From Phycisphaerales bacterium (GTDB lineage Bacteria; Planctomycetota; Phycisphaerae; UBA1845; Fen-1342), in the NCBI GenBank assembly GCA_016716475.1, contig JADJWG010000002.1, positions 1,054,001 through 1,118,000 of the forward strand: 64,000 bases of DNA. Direction: 5' to 3'. Each line of letters opens with the position of its first letter. The stretch's first letter is position 1. The translations under genes were made by a program, and so were the position numbers. Below the pieces are notes generated by a model. It saw nothing but the letters and a program-made list of their open reading frames with translations, did not search any database and was not told the origin of the DNA. Positions 16,635 to 24,285 of this stretch are shown here, one piece after another.

Positions 16635-17889
16635 CCACCTTTCGTCATCGCCCGCGCGCCGGGCACGAGCCGCAGCAGGCCGAGTCCGCCTAACAATTGC
16701 GCACCTTGCTCCACGTAGGCCCGCCCATGGCGCCGCTTGAGCAGCCGGAGCAAAAGTGCCGGGTCCACAGTCTCGGGCGATTCGTTTTCGTCGCGCACCA
16801 GTGCCAGCAGCGCACCCGCCAAGCTTGCGAACCGGGCCGAGCCGCGCGGCGCAGCAATATCAAGCGCGCCCGGCTTGAGCGCCGTCTTGTTGAGCTCGGC
16901 CACCAGCACCGCCGCCGTCCCTGTTTCGCGAAGTGCGGTTTGAATCTGCCCAAGAGCGGTATCAAGCGCACTTACAGGGTTCTCGCCCGCGAGCTCCAGC
17001 AGCCCTACATGGTCCACGACTAGAAGCGCTGGCCGAGTCGCCAGCACTGCGGCCGCGATTGCGGACCCACTGGTAAGGTCCGCGCGGAACGTCCAGCGGC
17101 CGCCTATTTCGTGATGCAGCCGCGCCCCCGTCTCTTGCGTCCTCGTGAGCGCGGTAGGCGATATGCCGCCGCGCAGCAGCCCCCCACCGCCGTTGCATCA
17201 GCGTCGGCCCGAAGTACGCCCAGCGTCAGCGCGTCGGCCAGCAGCGTTTTTCCTACGCCCGGTGAGCCCACCAGGCCCAGATATTCGCCGCACGCAAGCC
17301 CGCCGGATTCGTCAAGTAATTCGCAGCCAGTAGCCAGCGTTTTCACCACTGGCCGTCCAGCTTCGGCCGCGTTGAGCAGTTCGCCCAGCACGTCGGCGAA
17401 GCTCGAACCAGCCCTGCGCGGCGCGGCGTCCGCGAGCAGCCGTTGCAGCTCCGCGGCTTGCTCGGCGCACGCCGCAAGTGCATCGCCCGATTTCGCGCTC
17501 GAGTCCGCCGCCGCCCGATGCGCGTGCCAGGCCAAGTTTGCAGCTTGGCGCTGCAGCCAGAGCAGGCGGACGCGCTCGGCGTACACCGGCGCACGCCGCC
17601 AGTCAGCGCAGCAGGTTGTCAGTCCGCCTAGTCCAACGTATCCTTTGATTTCATCCCATAGACCCGCCGCGGTGAGCCACTCTTTGATCGTGATTTCATC
17701 CCACGCGGCGCTCTGGTCGCGCAGCTCGGCGAGCGCGTTCCACAACTTGCCATGCAGATCACGATAAAACGTGCGCCCACCTTCCGGCAGCGCCGCCCGG
17801 CCAGCATCCAGGCCAGCCGGGTCGAGCACAGCCGCGCCGAGCAGGGCCCGCTCGGCGTCAAGATCGTGCGGGAGGGTCCGCGCGGTCAC
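16631..17889 (-). CDS. DnaB-like replicative helicase, one-base frameshift
   Basis: From the GTG at 17889 the product begins TARTLPHDLDAERALLGAAV, the conserved N-terminal domain of DnaB, and reaches the RecA-like core with Walker A GSPGVGKTLLADAL. The frame then breaks at a run of six Gs (plus-strand Cs 17180-17185). One extra G restores LLRGGISPTALTRTQETGAR and leads to Walker B ALLVVDHVGLLEL and the C-terminal motifs ending at 16631. The corrected product is about 419 residues, slightly short for DnaB. The start overlaps the upstream excisionase-like gene as GTGA. It presumably unwinds the element's own origin. It is a pseudogene if the lesion is real. Confidence 0.75.
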
Positions 17890-18119
17890 GGCCGCGCGCC
17901 CTCGTCGTCGGCGCCCACGCCGGGCAACGGGGGCAGGCCGTCCAACCACCTCTTCAAGTCCTCGACAAGGACCAGCACGCGCCGTCTGCCGGTTGGGCGG
18001 ACCACGCGCAGCCGCCCACCCGCAATTTCCGCCCACAGCGTCCTAGTGCTCACCCCTGTCGCGCGTGCCGCGTCCGCAAGTCCCAGTGCAATCCTATCCG
18101 TTGCCATAGTGTGCTCCAT
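17886..18119 (-). CDS. Excisionase-like helix-turn-helix protein
   Basis: A 77-residue protein (73 from the ATG at 18107). The motif GLADAARATGVSTRTLWAEI followed by a short wing GGRLRVVRPTGRRRVLVLV and a C-terminal DLKRWLDGL is the standard MerR/excisionase-type DNA-binding domain. It overlaps the helicase start by GTGA. It could be a recombination directionality factor for the integrase or a replication control protein. Confidence 0.75.
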   Translation of the reverse strand: MEHTMATDRIALGLADAARATGVSTRTLWAEIAGGRLRVVRPTGRRRVLVLVEDLKRWLDGLPPLPGVGADDEGARP

Positions 18120-18216
18120 GCAGCCGCACTATTGCGACTGTCATAGAGCACCGGAACCGGACAATCGGACACCCCGCCCGGGGGGTGAAAATGCAGTTTC
18201 TTGCGCGCTAAGCGTG

Positions 18217-18231
18217 TTTCGGAATCCGAAA
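18217..18231. promoter_or_regulatory. 15-bp palindrome, candidate operator
   Basis: TTTCGGA-A-TCCGAAA is a perfect palindrome around one central base. It lies in the 133-base spacer between the 229-residue unknown gene and the excisionase/helicase genes, about 100 bases before the excisionase start. The element encodes at least three helix-turn-helix proteins that could bind it. Confidence 0.4.
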
Positions 18232-18252
18232 AAATCCGCTTTTGTGTCCGGT

Positions 18253-18942
18253 TTATAGCTCGCCGAAGGCCACGGCCGACCGGAGCGGACCGCGAACGGC
18301 GCCGCCGCGCCGCTTGATGCCCGCAGCGCGGCAGTAGCGAGCAAAAGTTTGAGGCGAGTCCGGCACGCCGTCTGCGTGTTCCGCGCAATGGGGCAGGTTG
18401 CGAACCGCCAACAGAGCCCGATGCACACTTTTGAAGTCGCCAGCGCGGGCAGCGGGCAGATTCTCAACCGCCCACCTGTAAGCGGCCGCGGCCGCTTCAG
18501 CGGCGGGTCGTTTTGGTGGGTGAGTTATATCTGGCGTTGGTGCAATTTCAATTTCTGCCGCTTCAAGGTTCAGCAATGGCAACAGGGCGTTCACTGCCTC
18601 AAAAGTGCGGTCAAGCTCGCGCCTAAAGTTCCACCCACGCAGCCCAGCCGCCGCGCTGGCCAGGCCAGAAATGGCACGCTCGACACTGGCAAGCGCTGGC
18701 AGCACCACGCTTCCCGCTGGCGAGTCTACAAACATCGCGACCACTGGACGGACGGCGCGAGTAAAATTAGCGCTCACCGCGAGCGCGGCACCCATTACCG
18801 CGGTGGGCACGTCTGCAACATCGTCAGCCCGAAACACCAGCGCTGGTTCCACCCCAGCTTCGGTGGCGAAATCGTGCCTTATTTTGCACAACGTGTTGAG
18901 GGCGTCCAGCGCCGCGCCCCGGATTGCTCTAATTGTTTTCAT
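18253..18942 (-). CDS. Hypothetical protein of the integrative element
   Basis: A 229-residue protein from the ATG at 18942. No family recognised. The N-terminal two thirds are Ala/Val-rich and helical (PTAVMGAALAVSANFTRAVR, ALASVERAISGLASAAAGL); the C-terminal third is more basic, ending CRAAGIKRRGGAVRGPL. No signal peptide, and the hydrophobic stretches are too short and mixed for clear membrane segments. It lies downstream of the terminator at 19069-19109, so it probably has its own promoter. Confidence 0.55.
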   Translation of the reverse strand: MKTIRAIRGAALDALNTLCKIRHDFATEAGVEPALVFRADDVADVPTAVMGAALAVSANFTRAVRPVVAMFVDSPAGSVVLPALASVERAISGLASAAAGLRGWNFRRELDRTFEAVNALLPLLNLEAAEIEIAPTPDITHPPKRPAAEAAAAAYRWAVENLPAARAGDFKSVHRALLAVRNLPHCAEHADGVPDSPQTFARYCRAAGIKRRGGAVRGPLRSAVAFGEL

Positions 18943-19068
18943 TGGTGTGAACCTCAAAGCCACACCGCGAGGCGCCGGGTTCACAGTCGGCGCCAGCGCG
19001 GTTGGCGTGGTGGGCGGGAGCTACCCGCCGCACAAAAATATAGCATTCTGGCGACAGACTGCCAGCAC

Positions 19069-19109
19069 AAAAAAACGCGCCCGCGGTGATGGACACACAC
19101 GCGGGCGCG
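19069..19109 (-). terminator. Rho-independent terminator
   Basis: On the minus strand the stem CGCGCCCGCG / CGCGGGCGCG (10 bp, loop 14) is followed by seven Ts. It lies about 30 bases past the stop of the 176-residue coiled-coil gene and closes the right-hand transcription unit of the element. Confidence 0.88.
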
Positions 19110-19137
19110 CCAGGGCAACAGCCCGAGCCAATGCTGT

Positions 19138-19668
19138 TTAGTTGGTCGGCTGGTCGGCGAGCGCCGCGGCAAGCTGCGGGTGACGCGCAGGCCATTTATC
19201 GAGTTCGTCCCGGGCGGCTACCGCCGTTTGCTTGCGCGCGCTTGCTACAACAGACTCCTTCTTCAGTCTGGCCATTTCAAGCGCGGCAGTTCTGTTGAAA
19301 TTCACCACGGCCGCCGCAGCAGCAGCCCGCGCGTGTTCGAGCGCGTCAACCTCGCCGGCAATCTTGGCCAGCCGCTCGCGTTCGCGCAAGGCATCTGCCG
19401 CGGAAGCAAGGGCAGCATCGTCTAGTGAGAGGTGGGCAATCGCATCGGCCGCGGCCGCAGAATCAGCAGTTTTGCCAGTGAGAAAGGCCACTACAGCGTG
19501 CCACGCATCGCGCGCCGCAGCGCGTTCTAACTCCGCGTCGATTCGCGCGCACTCGCGTTCGTGCGCCGCGTGCGCTCGCAGCGCCTCCAGCGGGTCGATC
19601 GCCACGGGCGCCATGGTGGCAGGTGCCGCCGACGCGCGCCGTTTCGTGGGGGCAATAATGTTGGTCAT
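19138..19668 (-). CDS. Hypothetical Ala-rich coiled-coil protein
   Basis: A 176-residue protein that starts MTNIIAPTKRRASAAPATMA, followed by about 130 residues of helix rich in Ala, Glu and Arg (ALRERERLAKIAGEVDALEH, LKKESVVASARKQTAVA). This is probably an extended coiled coil. No known family. Its ATG overlaps the previous stop by one base (TAATG), and a strong terminator follows. Confidence 0.6.
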   Translation of the reverse strand: MTNIIAPTKRRASAAPATMAPVAIDPLEALRAHAAHERECARIDAELERAAARDAWHAVVAFLTGKTADSAAAADAIAHLSLDDAALASAADALRERERLAKIAGEVDALEHARAAAAAAVVNFNRTAALEMARLKKESVVASARKQTAVAARDELDKWPARHPQLAAALADQPTN

Positions 19669-19964
19669 TAGGCACCCCGCTCGAAGTACCGCAGCGCCGC
19701 CTTGATTCGCCCGTCGCCACCGTTTTTGTTCAGTGTTCGGCGTTGCTTGTCGGTCAATGCGCGCATTGCAGTGCGTGCCGAAGCGCCATGGGCTGCTTCG
19801 CGCGCGAGGAAGTCTGCTAGCACTGCAATCGGGTCAACTGGTTGCTTTGTCATGACACTTCCCTTCTCTGCCCCAACTGGCTTTACTGCGCGCTCTGAAA
19901 ATAGCGCGCCAGTAGTGGCATGAACCACGTCGCCGTCAGCGTTCAGCTTGTACTTTTCTCTCAC
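19668..19964 (-). CDS. Hypothetical protein (98 aa)
   Basis: A 98-residue protein, GTG start overlapping the upstream regulator stop (GTGA). The first 40 residues include DADGDVVHATTGALFSE-like hydrophilic sequence; the rest is helical with a basic segment RALTDKQRRTLNKNGG. An internal ATG at 19851 (TKQPVDPIAVLADFL) would give a 60-residue product. No family recognised. Confidence 0.5.
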   Translation of the reverse strand: MREKYKLNADGDVVHATTGALFSERAVKPVGAEKGSVMTKQPVDPIAVLADFLAREAAHGASARTAMRALTDKQRRTLNKNGGDGRIKAALRYFERGA

Positions 19965-20155
19965 TTGTTACCTTTCTCTGCCGCCCCACTTTTGCCAAAA
20001 TATGCCAACAGTTTTTCACCGGTTGCGACTGAACATCCCCGGCCCTCTAGCAGGCGTCGCAGCGTAGTACGCGAAACCACAGCACCACGGGCCACCCGGG
20101 CGAGGGGTTGCCCCTTGATTCGCCGCACTAGCCATTCTGTAATAAGCGTTGCCAT
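19961..20155 (-). CDS. Small helix-turn-helix regulator
   Basis: Sixty-four residues from the ATG at 20155. ITEWLVRRIKGQPLARVARG precedes VVSRTTLRRLLEGRGCSVAT, a lambda-repressor-like helix-turn-helix, and the end GEKLLAYFG resembles the helix that completes such domains. It is the first gene of a three-gene unit ending at the terminator near 19069. It probably regulates that unit. Confidence 0.6.
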   Translation of the reverse strand: MATLITEWLVRRIKGQPLARVARGAVVSRTTLRRLLEGRGCSVATGEKLLAYFGKSGAAEKGNK

Positions 20156-20400
20156 GGCCAATAATGTACACCCCGCAAGGTGTACCGTCAACTACCGTAT
20201 GTACCAGACGCTACTACCCCCTGATTCTGCCGCTCGCGGTCGAAAATGATAACGGAAGTGTAGCTCGCGCTACCAATGTCTAGACGAATCCGCGTTTTCA
20301 GGCCACCAGGGCCGATTATTATTTCGGACATTGCGCCCCCTTTTTTGTGTGCAAGTTTGCACCACTTGTTCGCAACACCCGGGGGGGGCTCTGGAAGAAC
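20156..20400. other. Intergenic region inside the element
   Basis: About 245 bases between two minus-strand genes. It probably holds the promoter for the 20155 regulator. No clear promoter, hairpin or small gene was identified. Confidence 0.35.
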
Positions 20401-20676
20401 CTAAGCGCCGGAAATTTTGCCCCAGCGCGCTTCGCCCTGTATGCGCGCGAGCCGTTCTTCCTCCGACCAGGACGCTTGAATCAGCAAGCAGGCCGCGGCA
20501 ATTTCCATAGGCGTCGGGTCGCGGTGGGCTGGCTTCCTGGCAGTCCAGCCAGTAACTTTCTCCCGCCTGAGCTTGCCCGCGCAGTCGGGGGAGCACGTTG
20601 CCCGCGGGTTCTGGCAGGGTTGTACAAAAAAATTGCCGCAGACCGAACATCGCCGCGGTGGGGTCGTGGTTGTCAC
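20401..20676 (-). CDS. Small zinc-ribbon-like protein
   Basis: Ninety-one residues from the GTG at 20676, which overlaps the upstream stop (GTGA). The N-terminal part carries CSVCGNFF, then CQNPRATCSPDC, a set of Cys pairs typical of a treble-clef or zinc-ribbon fold used for DNA or RNA binding. A helix and a basic C-terminal region follow. No specific family recognised. Confidence 0.55.
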   Translation of the reverse strand: MTTTTPPRRCSVCGNFFVQPCQNPRATCSPDCAGKLRREKVTGWTARKPAHRDPTPMEIAAACLLIQASWSEEERLARIQGEARWGKISGA

Positions 20677-20906
20677 CGGCCGTCCCCCGTTCGTACCGAC
20701 CGCACCAGGCCCAGCACCGCCCGCCGGATCGGTTCGGCCAAGCTCGGCCACGCGGTGAGCACTTCGGCAAGCTCGGGGTCGGCAACCGTCGGCATACCGT
20801 CGGGAGTACCGTCGGGCCGCCGCTCGGCCAGTTCCGTGGAACGCTCATAAGTGCTGTCCCCGTCAGCACTAACGCCAACTTCGGCGGAGCCCGACAGCGG
20901 ACTCAT
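20673..20906 (-). CDS. Att-proximal small protein starting inside the tRNA core
   Basis: A 77-residue frame whose ATG is the complement of the tRNA anticodon CAT at the right att core. The N-terminal 40 residues are low in structure (SPLSGSAEVGVSADGDSTYE). The C-terminal half ELAEVLTAWPSLAEPIRRAV is a helix-turn-helix-like motif that I associate, from memory, with C-terminal tails of planctomycete tRNA integrases; this needs a search. It may be a moved integrase tail or a small independent protein. The stop overlaps the zinc-ribbon gene. Confidence 0.45.
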   Translation of the reverse strand: MSPLSGSAEVGVSADGDSTYERSTELAERRPDGTPDGMPTVADPELAEVLTAWPSLAEPIRRAVLGLVRSVRTGDGR

Positions 20907-20943
20907 AATCTGCCGGTCGTTGGTTCGAATCCAACTGGGCCCA
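20895..20943 (+). repeat. attR: core plus displaced native tRNA 3' half
   Basis: The core CAGCGGACTCATAATC (20895-20910) is followed by a T arm GTTGG-TTCGAAT-CCAAC and acceptor strand TGGGCCC plus A. There is no 5' half, so it is not a functional tRNA. Joined to 14024-14048 it would rebuild a full tRNA with a completely paired anticodon stem (GCGGA/TCTGC). Confidence 0.85.
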
Positions 20944-21065
20944 TGAGGAATTGCGTCTCAGCGGCGGGTGTATTCACGCGACGTGCTAGGCGTTTTTCGC
21001 GATTGTCACCCGTGCTACCACACTCCCCTTGTCGTGCACGCGCGCGCAACGCCGGGCGCTGAAAA
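20944..21065 (-). pseudogene. Remnant of a second integrase 3' end
   Basis: Outside attR, bases 20977-21019 match 14132-14174 inside the resident integrase gene at 40 of 43 positions, at nearly the same distance from the tRNA end (34 versus 35 bases). The minus-strand frame reads GSTGDNREKRLARR versus GSAGDNRENRLVRR in the integrase. Upstream of about 21065 the similarity fades. It is a decayed piece of an earlier related element at this tRNA. Confidence 0.7.
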
Positions 21066-21324
21066 GCGCCCCTACCAGCTACAGTACTGGCTATAGCCCC
21101 CGCGGCGTTATTCGGGATTGCGTCGTACGTCCCGGTCGCCCCAAGTCGATCAGCACGATCTCCTTTGCGATGGTCACTCCCGCAATCACAACGCGCCACT
21201 GCGATACCCCTTGCGCACTCGTCCAAGCGCCGCCCGTGATACCGCACTCAGCTCTGAACCTGCGCGGCACCCCCCTGACCACTTCGCGGCTCGGCAACGA
21301 TCGTTCCGAGCGTCCCGACGGCTG
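21066..21324. other. Gene-free stretch right of the element
   Basis: About 260 bases between the integrase remnant and the stop of the first serine hydrolase. No gene, hairpin or repeat was identified. Confidence 0.3.
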
Positions 21325-22746
21325 CTACTGCTGCCCGATACGAACCACCCCCGCAAGCGGCGCCCGCAGCCGCACACGCTGATTCAACACACCGGTCCAG
21401 ACTGTCGTACCCGGCTTGATGTTCAGCGTGGCCTCGGGGGGACTCGCGGCCAGTGCGGAGGACATTGCACCAAAAGGGATTTCAAACGAGCCCTCGCCCG
21501 GGAACGCTCCAGCAAAATCGACCCACTGCCCATCGACTCCCTGGGTTGGCCAGGTGAAGCCACCGGCGTTGATCTGCGCGTCCATCAACGCCTGGATCGC
21601 GAAGTGATAGCTGACGGGGTTCGATGGATCAGGGCTATTCACATCCGTACCGTTCTTATTGAATACCGCGAGGTAGTTCACGCCGTCCGGGCGCTGCACG
21701 AGCATCGACATCGTTCCCCCGGGCATGGACCCGTTGTGCCAGCGATACTGGCGGTTACCGTTCACCAGCGTGCCGTAGGTCGTGTTGCCGTTTTGTTGAT
21801 CACTGATGTAGTACAGCTCGGCGAGGTGCAGCATCGCGGTCGTGCTGGCTACGAAGCCGCCCTGACCGACCCGGGACTCGTGATCCCAGCCACCATCTGG
21901 TCGCCGCACCGGGTCGCCGTCCGGATCGAACACGTTGGTTACCAGCGTATCGTCGTCGTACCACGGCTCACGTGGATCACGGTTCACAGGAAATGTGCGG
22001 CCACGCACCACTTCGGTCACCGGTAGCCACTCGGCCGGTCCAAAGACATTCTGCCGGACATAATCGAGATGGCTCTGGCCGGTGACCTGCTCCACCAACA
22101 GGCCCGCCGCGAGGAAGCCCACATTCGAGTAGCTGCGCTGCACCCCCGGATTACTGCTCAGGGCGCGGTTGCCCATGATCCAGCGCATCGTGTTCACCCG
22201 GCCGGGTGGACTCGCAATTCCCAGATCATCCGCAATCATGACTTCCTGATAGGTCGGATCCGGCGGCTGATTACTCGGTAGCCCGCTGGTGTGCACGAGC
22301 AGGTGCAGCACCTGGATCTGGTTGTAGCGGGCATCCGCGAGCGGCCCAATAGGGGGCAACGGCAGAATCCCACCGCCCGGCTGACCCAGGTCGAAGACAT
22401 TGTCCGTGCCGGCAATCGCGTTCGAAGCGATCAGCCGCTGAACGGCTGCGGCTGTAATCGGTTTGCTGCAACTCGCAAGCCGCATCAGGGCGTCGTGGCG
22501 CAATGGAACTGTGTTGTCCTGATCCTGCCATCCAAAGCCGCGCTGGTAAACAATGACACCGTTCCGCATGATGCCCAGCAGACCGGCCTGAATATCATTG
22601 GCGGCCATGAAGTTGGACATGAGCTGGTCGAAGATCGCCAGTTCGGGGACCGGCATCCCCTGGATGGGTTGTGCGCCAGCCGGGACAGTGGCTGCAACCG
22701 GCAGCAGTGCGACCATGACACCGGCCAGAGCGGTTCGAGTTTTCAT
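21325..22746 (-). CDS. Exported serine hydrolase, beta-lactamase/class C fold (copy 1)
   Basis: The product is 473 residues from the ATG at 22746 (an in-frame ATG lies at 22758). A signal peptide ending around VPAGAQ is followed by a class C beta-lactamase/DD-peptidase-like domain: nucleophile motif SCSK and second motif YSN (RSYSNVGFL). Family members include esterases, D-aminopeptidases and lactamases, so the substrate is open. The C-terminal 80 residues carry an extension (QGVDGQWVDFAG, NQRVRLRAPLAGVVRIGQQ) shared with the neighbouring copy. It lies 45 bases after its paralogue in the same direction. Confidence 0.85.
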   Translation of the reverse strand: MKTRTALAGVMVALLPVAATVPAGAQPIQGMPVPELAIFDQLMSNFMAANDIQAGLLGIMRNGVIVYQRGFGWQDQDNTVPLRHDALMRLASCSKPITAAAVQRLIASNAIAGTDNVFDLGQPGGGILPLPPIGPLADARYNQIQVLHLLVHTSGLPSNQPPDPTYQEVMIADDLGIASPPGRVNTMRWIMGNRALSSNPGVQRSYSNVGFLAAGLLVEQVTGQSHLDYVRQNVFGPAEWLPVTEVVRGRTFPVNRDPREPWYDDDTLVTNVFDPDGDPVRRPDGGWDHESRVGQGGFVASTTAMLHLAELYYISDQQNGNTTYGTLVNGNRQYRWHNGSMPGGTMSMLVQRPDGVNYLAVFNKNGTDVNSPDPSNPVSYHFAIQALMDAQINAGGFTWPTQGVDGQWVDFAGAFPGEGSFEIPFGAMSSALAASPPEATLNIKPGTTVWTGVLNQRVRLRAPLAGVVRIGQQ

Positions 22747-22791
22747 CCGGGCATACACAGAGAGCTCCTCGTGTCTCGGAAATGATTGGTT

Positions 22792-24222
22792 CTACTGCTG
22801 TCCGATGCGCGCCACACCGTTCTGCGGGTTGCGCAGCCGCACCCGCTGATTGATGACGCCGGTCCAGTCGGAGACGCTGGCTCTGAGATTGAGGGTGGCC
22901 TTCGCAGGGCTGCTCCCAAGCGCGACCCCCAAATCCGCCCAGGGAAACTCGTACGATCCGTCGCCCATCCCGGCGGAGAAATCCACCCACTGCCCATCCA
23001 CGCCCTGGTCCGGCCAGGTGAAGCCACCCCCGTCGAGCACACCGTCCAGCAGATCGCGCATCTGCCCCCCGAAATTGGTCCCCGGCCCGCCAGCGTTGAA
23101 AATCACCGCGAAATTTACTCCGTCCGAGCGTTGGCGTAGCGACGTGTCGGTGCCCCACAACAGTCCGCCGTGTGAACGCGTGGAGCGGACACCATTCGTA
23201 AGAGCGCCGTAGGTCAACGCGCTCCCACCCCCGAAATTCTCCGCCTGCACATAATAGTTCTCGGCCAGGTGCAGCAGTGCCGTCGTGCTCGTGGCGAACG
23301 CACCACTCGCGAAATGCAGCTCGTGGTGATAGCCGCCGTGTGCCCGGCGCACCTGGGGACCATTCGGATCGAACACGTTGGTGGCCATCTGCGTGTTCGC
23401 GTAGTACGGTTCGCGCGGATCCAGTTCGACCTCGAAGGTCCGGCCGGCCACGACTTCCGTGATGGGTAACCAGGCGATCCCACCGAGCACGTTGTTGCGC
23501 ACGTACGTAAGGTGATTCGTTCCACTAACGGCCTCGATCACCTGTCCGAGCACCATGAAGCCAAAGTTTGAGTACGCGACCGTGCCACCCGGGTCACTCG
23601 CCAGCGTCAGTCCCAGCACCCATTGGGTATGTCGCGTGCGTCCGGGCGGGTTCCCGGTCGGCAGGTCGGCATCATTGAAAGCGTTGGCGATGGTGATCTC
23701 CTGGAACATCGGGTCGGCCACCGCGTTCGAGGGCAATCCGCTGGTGTGAGAGAGTATCTGTTGCACGGTAATGTCCTGCATGCGGCTGTCCGGAATATTC
23801 GGGAACTGCACGAGTCCGTTACCATCGAACGCGGCGTACGACAGCAGGCCGCCACCGGGCTGGCCAAGGTTGAATACGATGTCGTCGGGATCGAGGTGGC
23901 CGGTGCTATACAGGCGCTGGATGGCCGCCGCCGTGAATGGCTTTGTAATGCTCGCGATACGGGCCACCGCGTCATGTCGCAGCGGGATCGTCTTGTCCGC
24001 ATCCTTCCAGCCGAAGCCACGCTGGTACACAATGACGCCATCGCGCATCACCGCCAGCAGGCCGGAATGAATGTCATTGTCTTCCATGAACTGCACCATC
24101 AGGTTGTCGAACAGAGCCAACTCGGGCACGGGCATGCCCGTGACGGGGGTATCGGCCTGGGCCATGAACAGGCCGCCGCAGGTCACCCACAGGCCGCACA
24201 ACAGGGCACGGGAAGCACGCAT
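22792..24222 (-). CDS. Exported serine hydrolase, beta-lactamase/class C fold (copy 2)
   Basis: A 476-residue paralogue of the downstream gene, with signal peptide (LWVTCGGLFMAQA), nucleophile motif Ser91-Ile-Thr-Lys94 and YSN in VAYSNFGF. Both share GMPVPELAxFDxLM near the N-terminus and the same C-terminal extension ending RIGQQ. The pair is a tandem duplication that has diverged substantially. It is probably periplasmic or extracellular; substrate unknown. Confidence 0.85.
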   Translation of the reverse strand: MRASRALLCGLWVTCGGLFMAQADTPVTGMPVPELALFDNLMVQFMEDNDIHSGLLAVMRDGVIVYQRGFGWKDADKTIPLRHDAVARIASITKPFTAAAIQRLYSTGHLDPDDIVFNLGQPGGGLLSYAAFDGNGLVQFPNIPDSRMQDITVQQILSHTSGLPSNAVADPMFQEITIANAFNDADLPTGNPPGRTRHTQWVLGLTLASDPGGTVAYSNFGFMVLGQVIEAVSGTNHLTYVRNNVLGGIAWLPITEVVAGRTFEVELDPREPYYANTQMATNVFDPNGPQVRRAHGGYHHELHFASGAFATSTTALLHLAENYYVQAENFGGGSALTYGALTNGVRSTRSHGGLLWGTDTSLRQRSDGVNFAVIFNAGGPGTNFGGQMRDLLDGVLDGGGFTWPDQGVDGQWVDFSAGMGDGSYEFPWADLGVALGSSPAKATLNLRASVSDWTGVINQRVRLRNPQNGVARIGQQ

Positions 24223-24242
24223 CTTTGATCTCCTCGCATGCA

Positions 24243-24267
24243 GGCCGGCGCGCCCAGCGCGCCGGCC
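24243..24267 (-). terminator. GC-rich hairpin downstream of the repetitive exported protein
   Basis: GGCCGGCGCG / CGCGCCGGCC forms a 10-bp stem with a 5-base loop in the 63-base gap between the exported repeat protein stop and the serine hydrolase start. No T run follows on the minus strand, so it is terminator-like at best. Confidence 0.5.
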
Positions 24268-24285
24268 GCACGTCGCGTTTGTCGT

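Larger units (their letters stand above)
14049..20910. mobile_element. Integrative genetic element in a tRNA gene (6,846 bp core to core)
   Basis: The left boundary is the 16-base core CAGCGGACTCATAATC inside the tRNA (14049-14064). The right boundary is an identical core at 20895-20910, followed by the displaced tRNA 3' half. Inside are a tyrosine integrase next to the left end, two regulators, a winged-helix protein, a DnaB-like helicase, an excisionase-like protein and several unknown genes, nearly all on the minus strand. No relaxase, capsid, terminase or conjugation gene is visible. It looks like a small integrative element with its own replication helicase, or a satellite that depends on a helper. 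Confidence 0.85.

Noticed and set aside
20895..20943. A second tRNA gene
   Set aside because: Only the 3' half is present; no acceptor 5' strand or D arm precedes it, so it cannot fold as a tRNA. It is attR.
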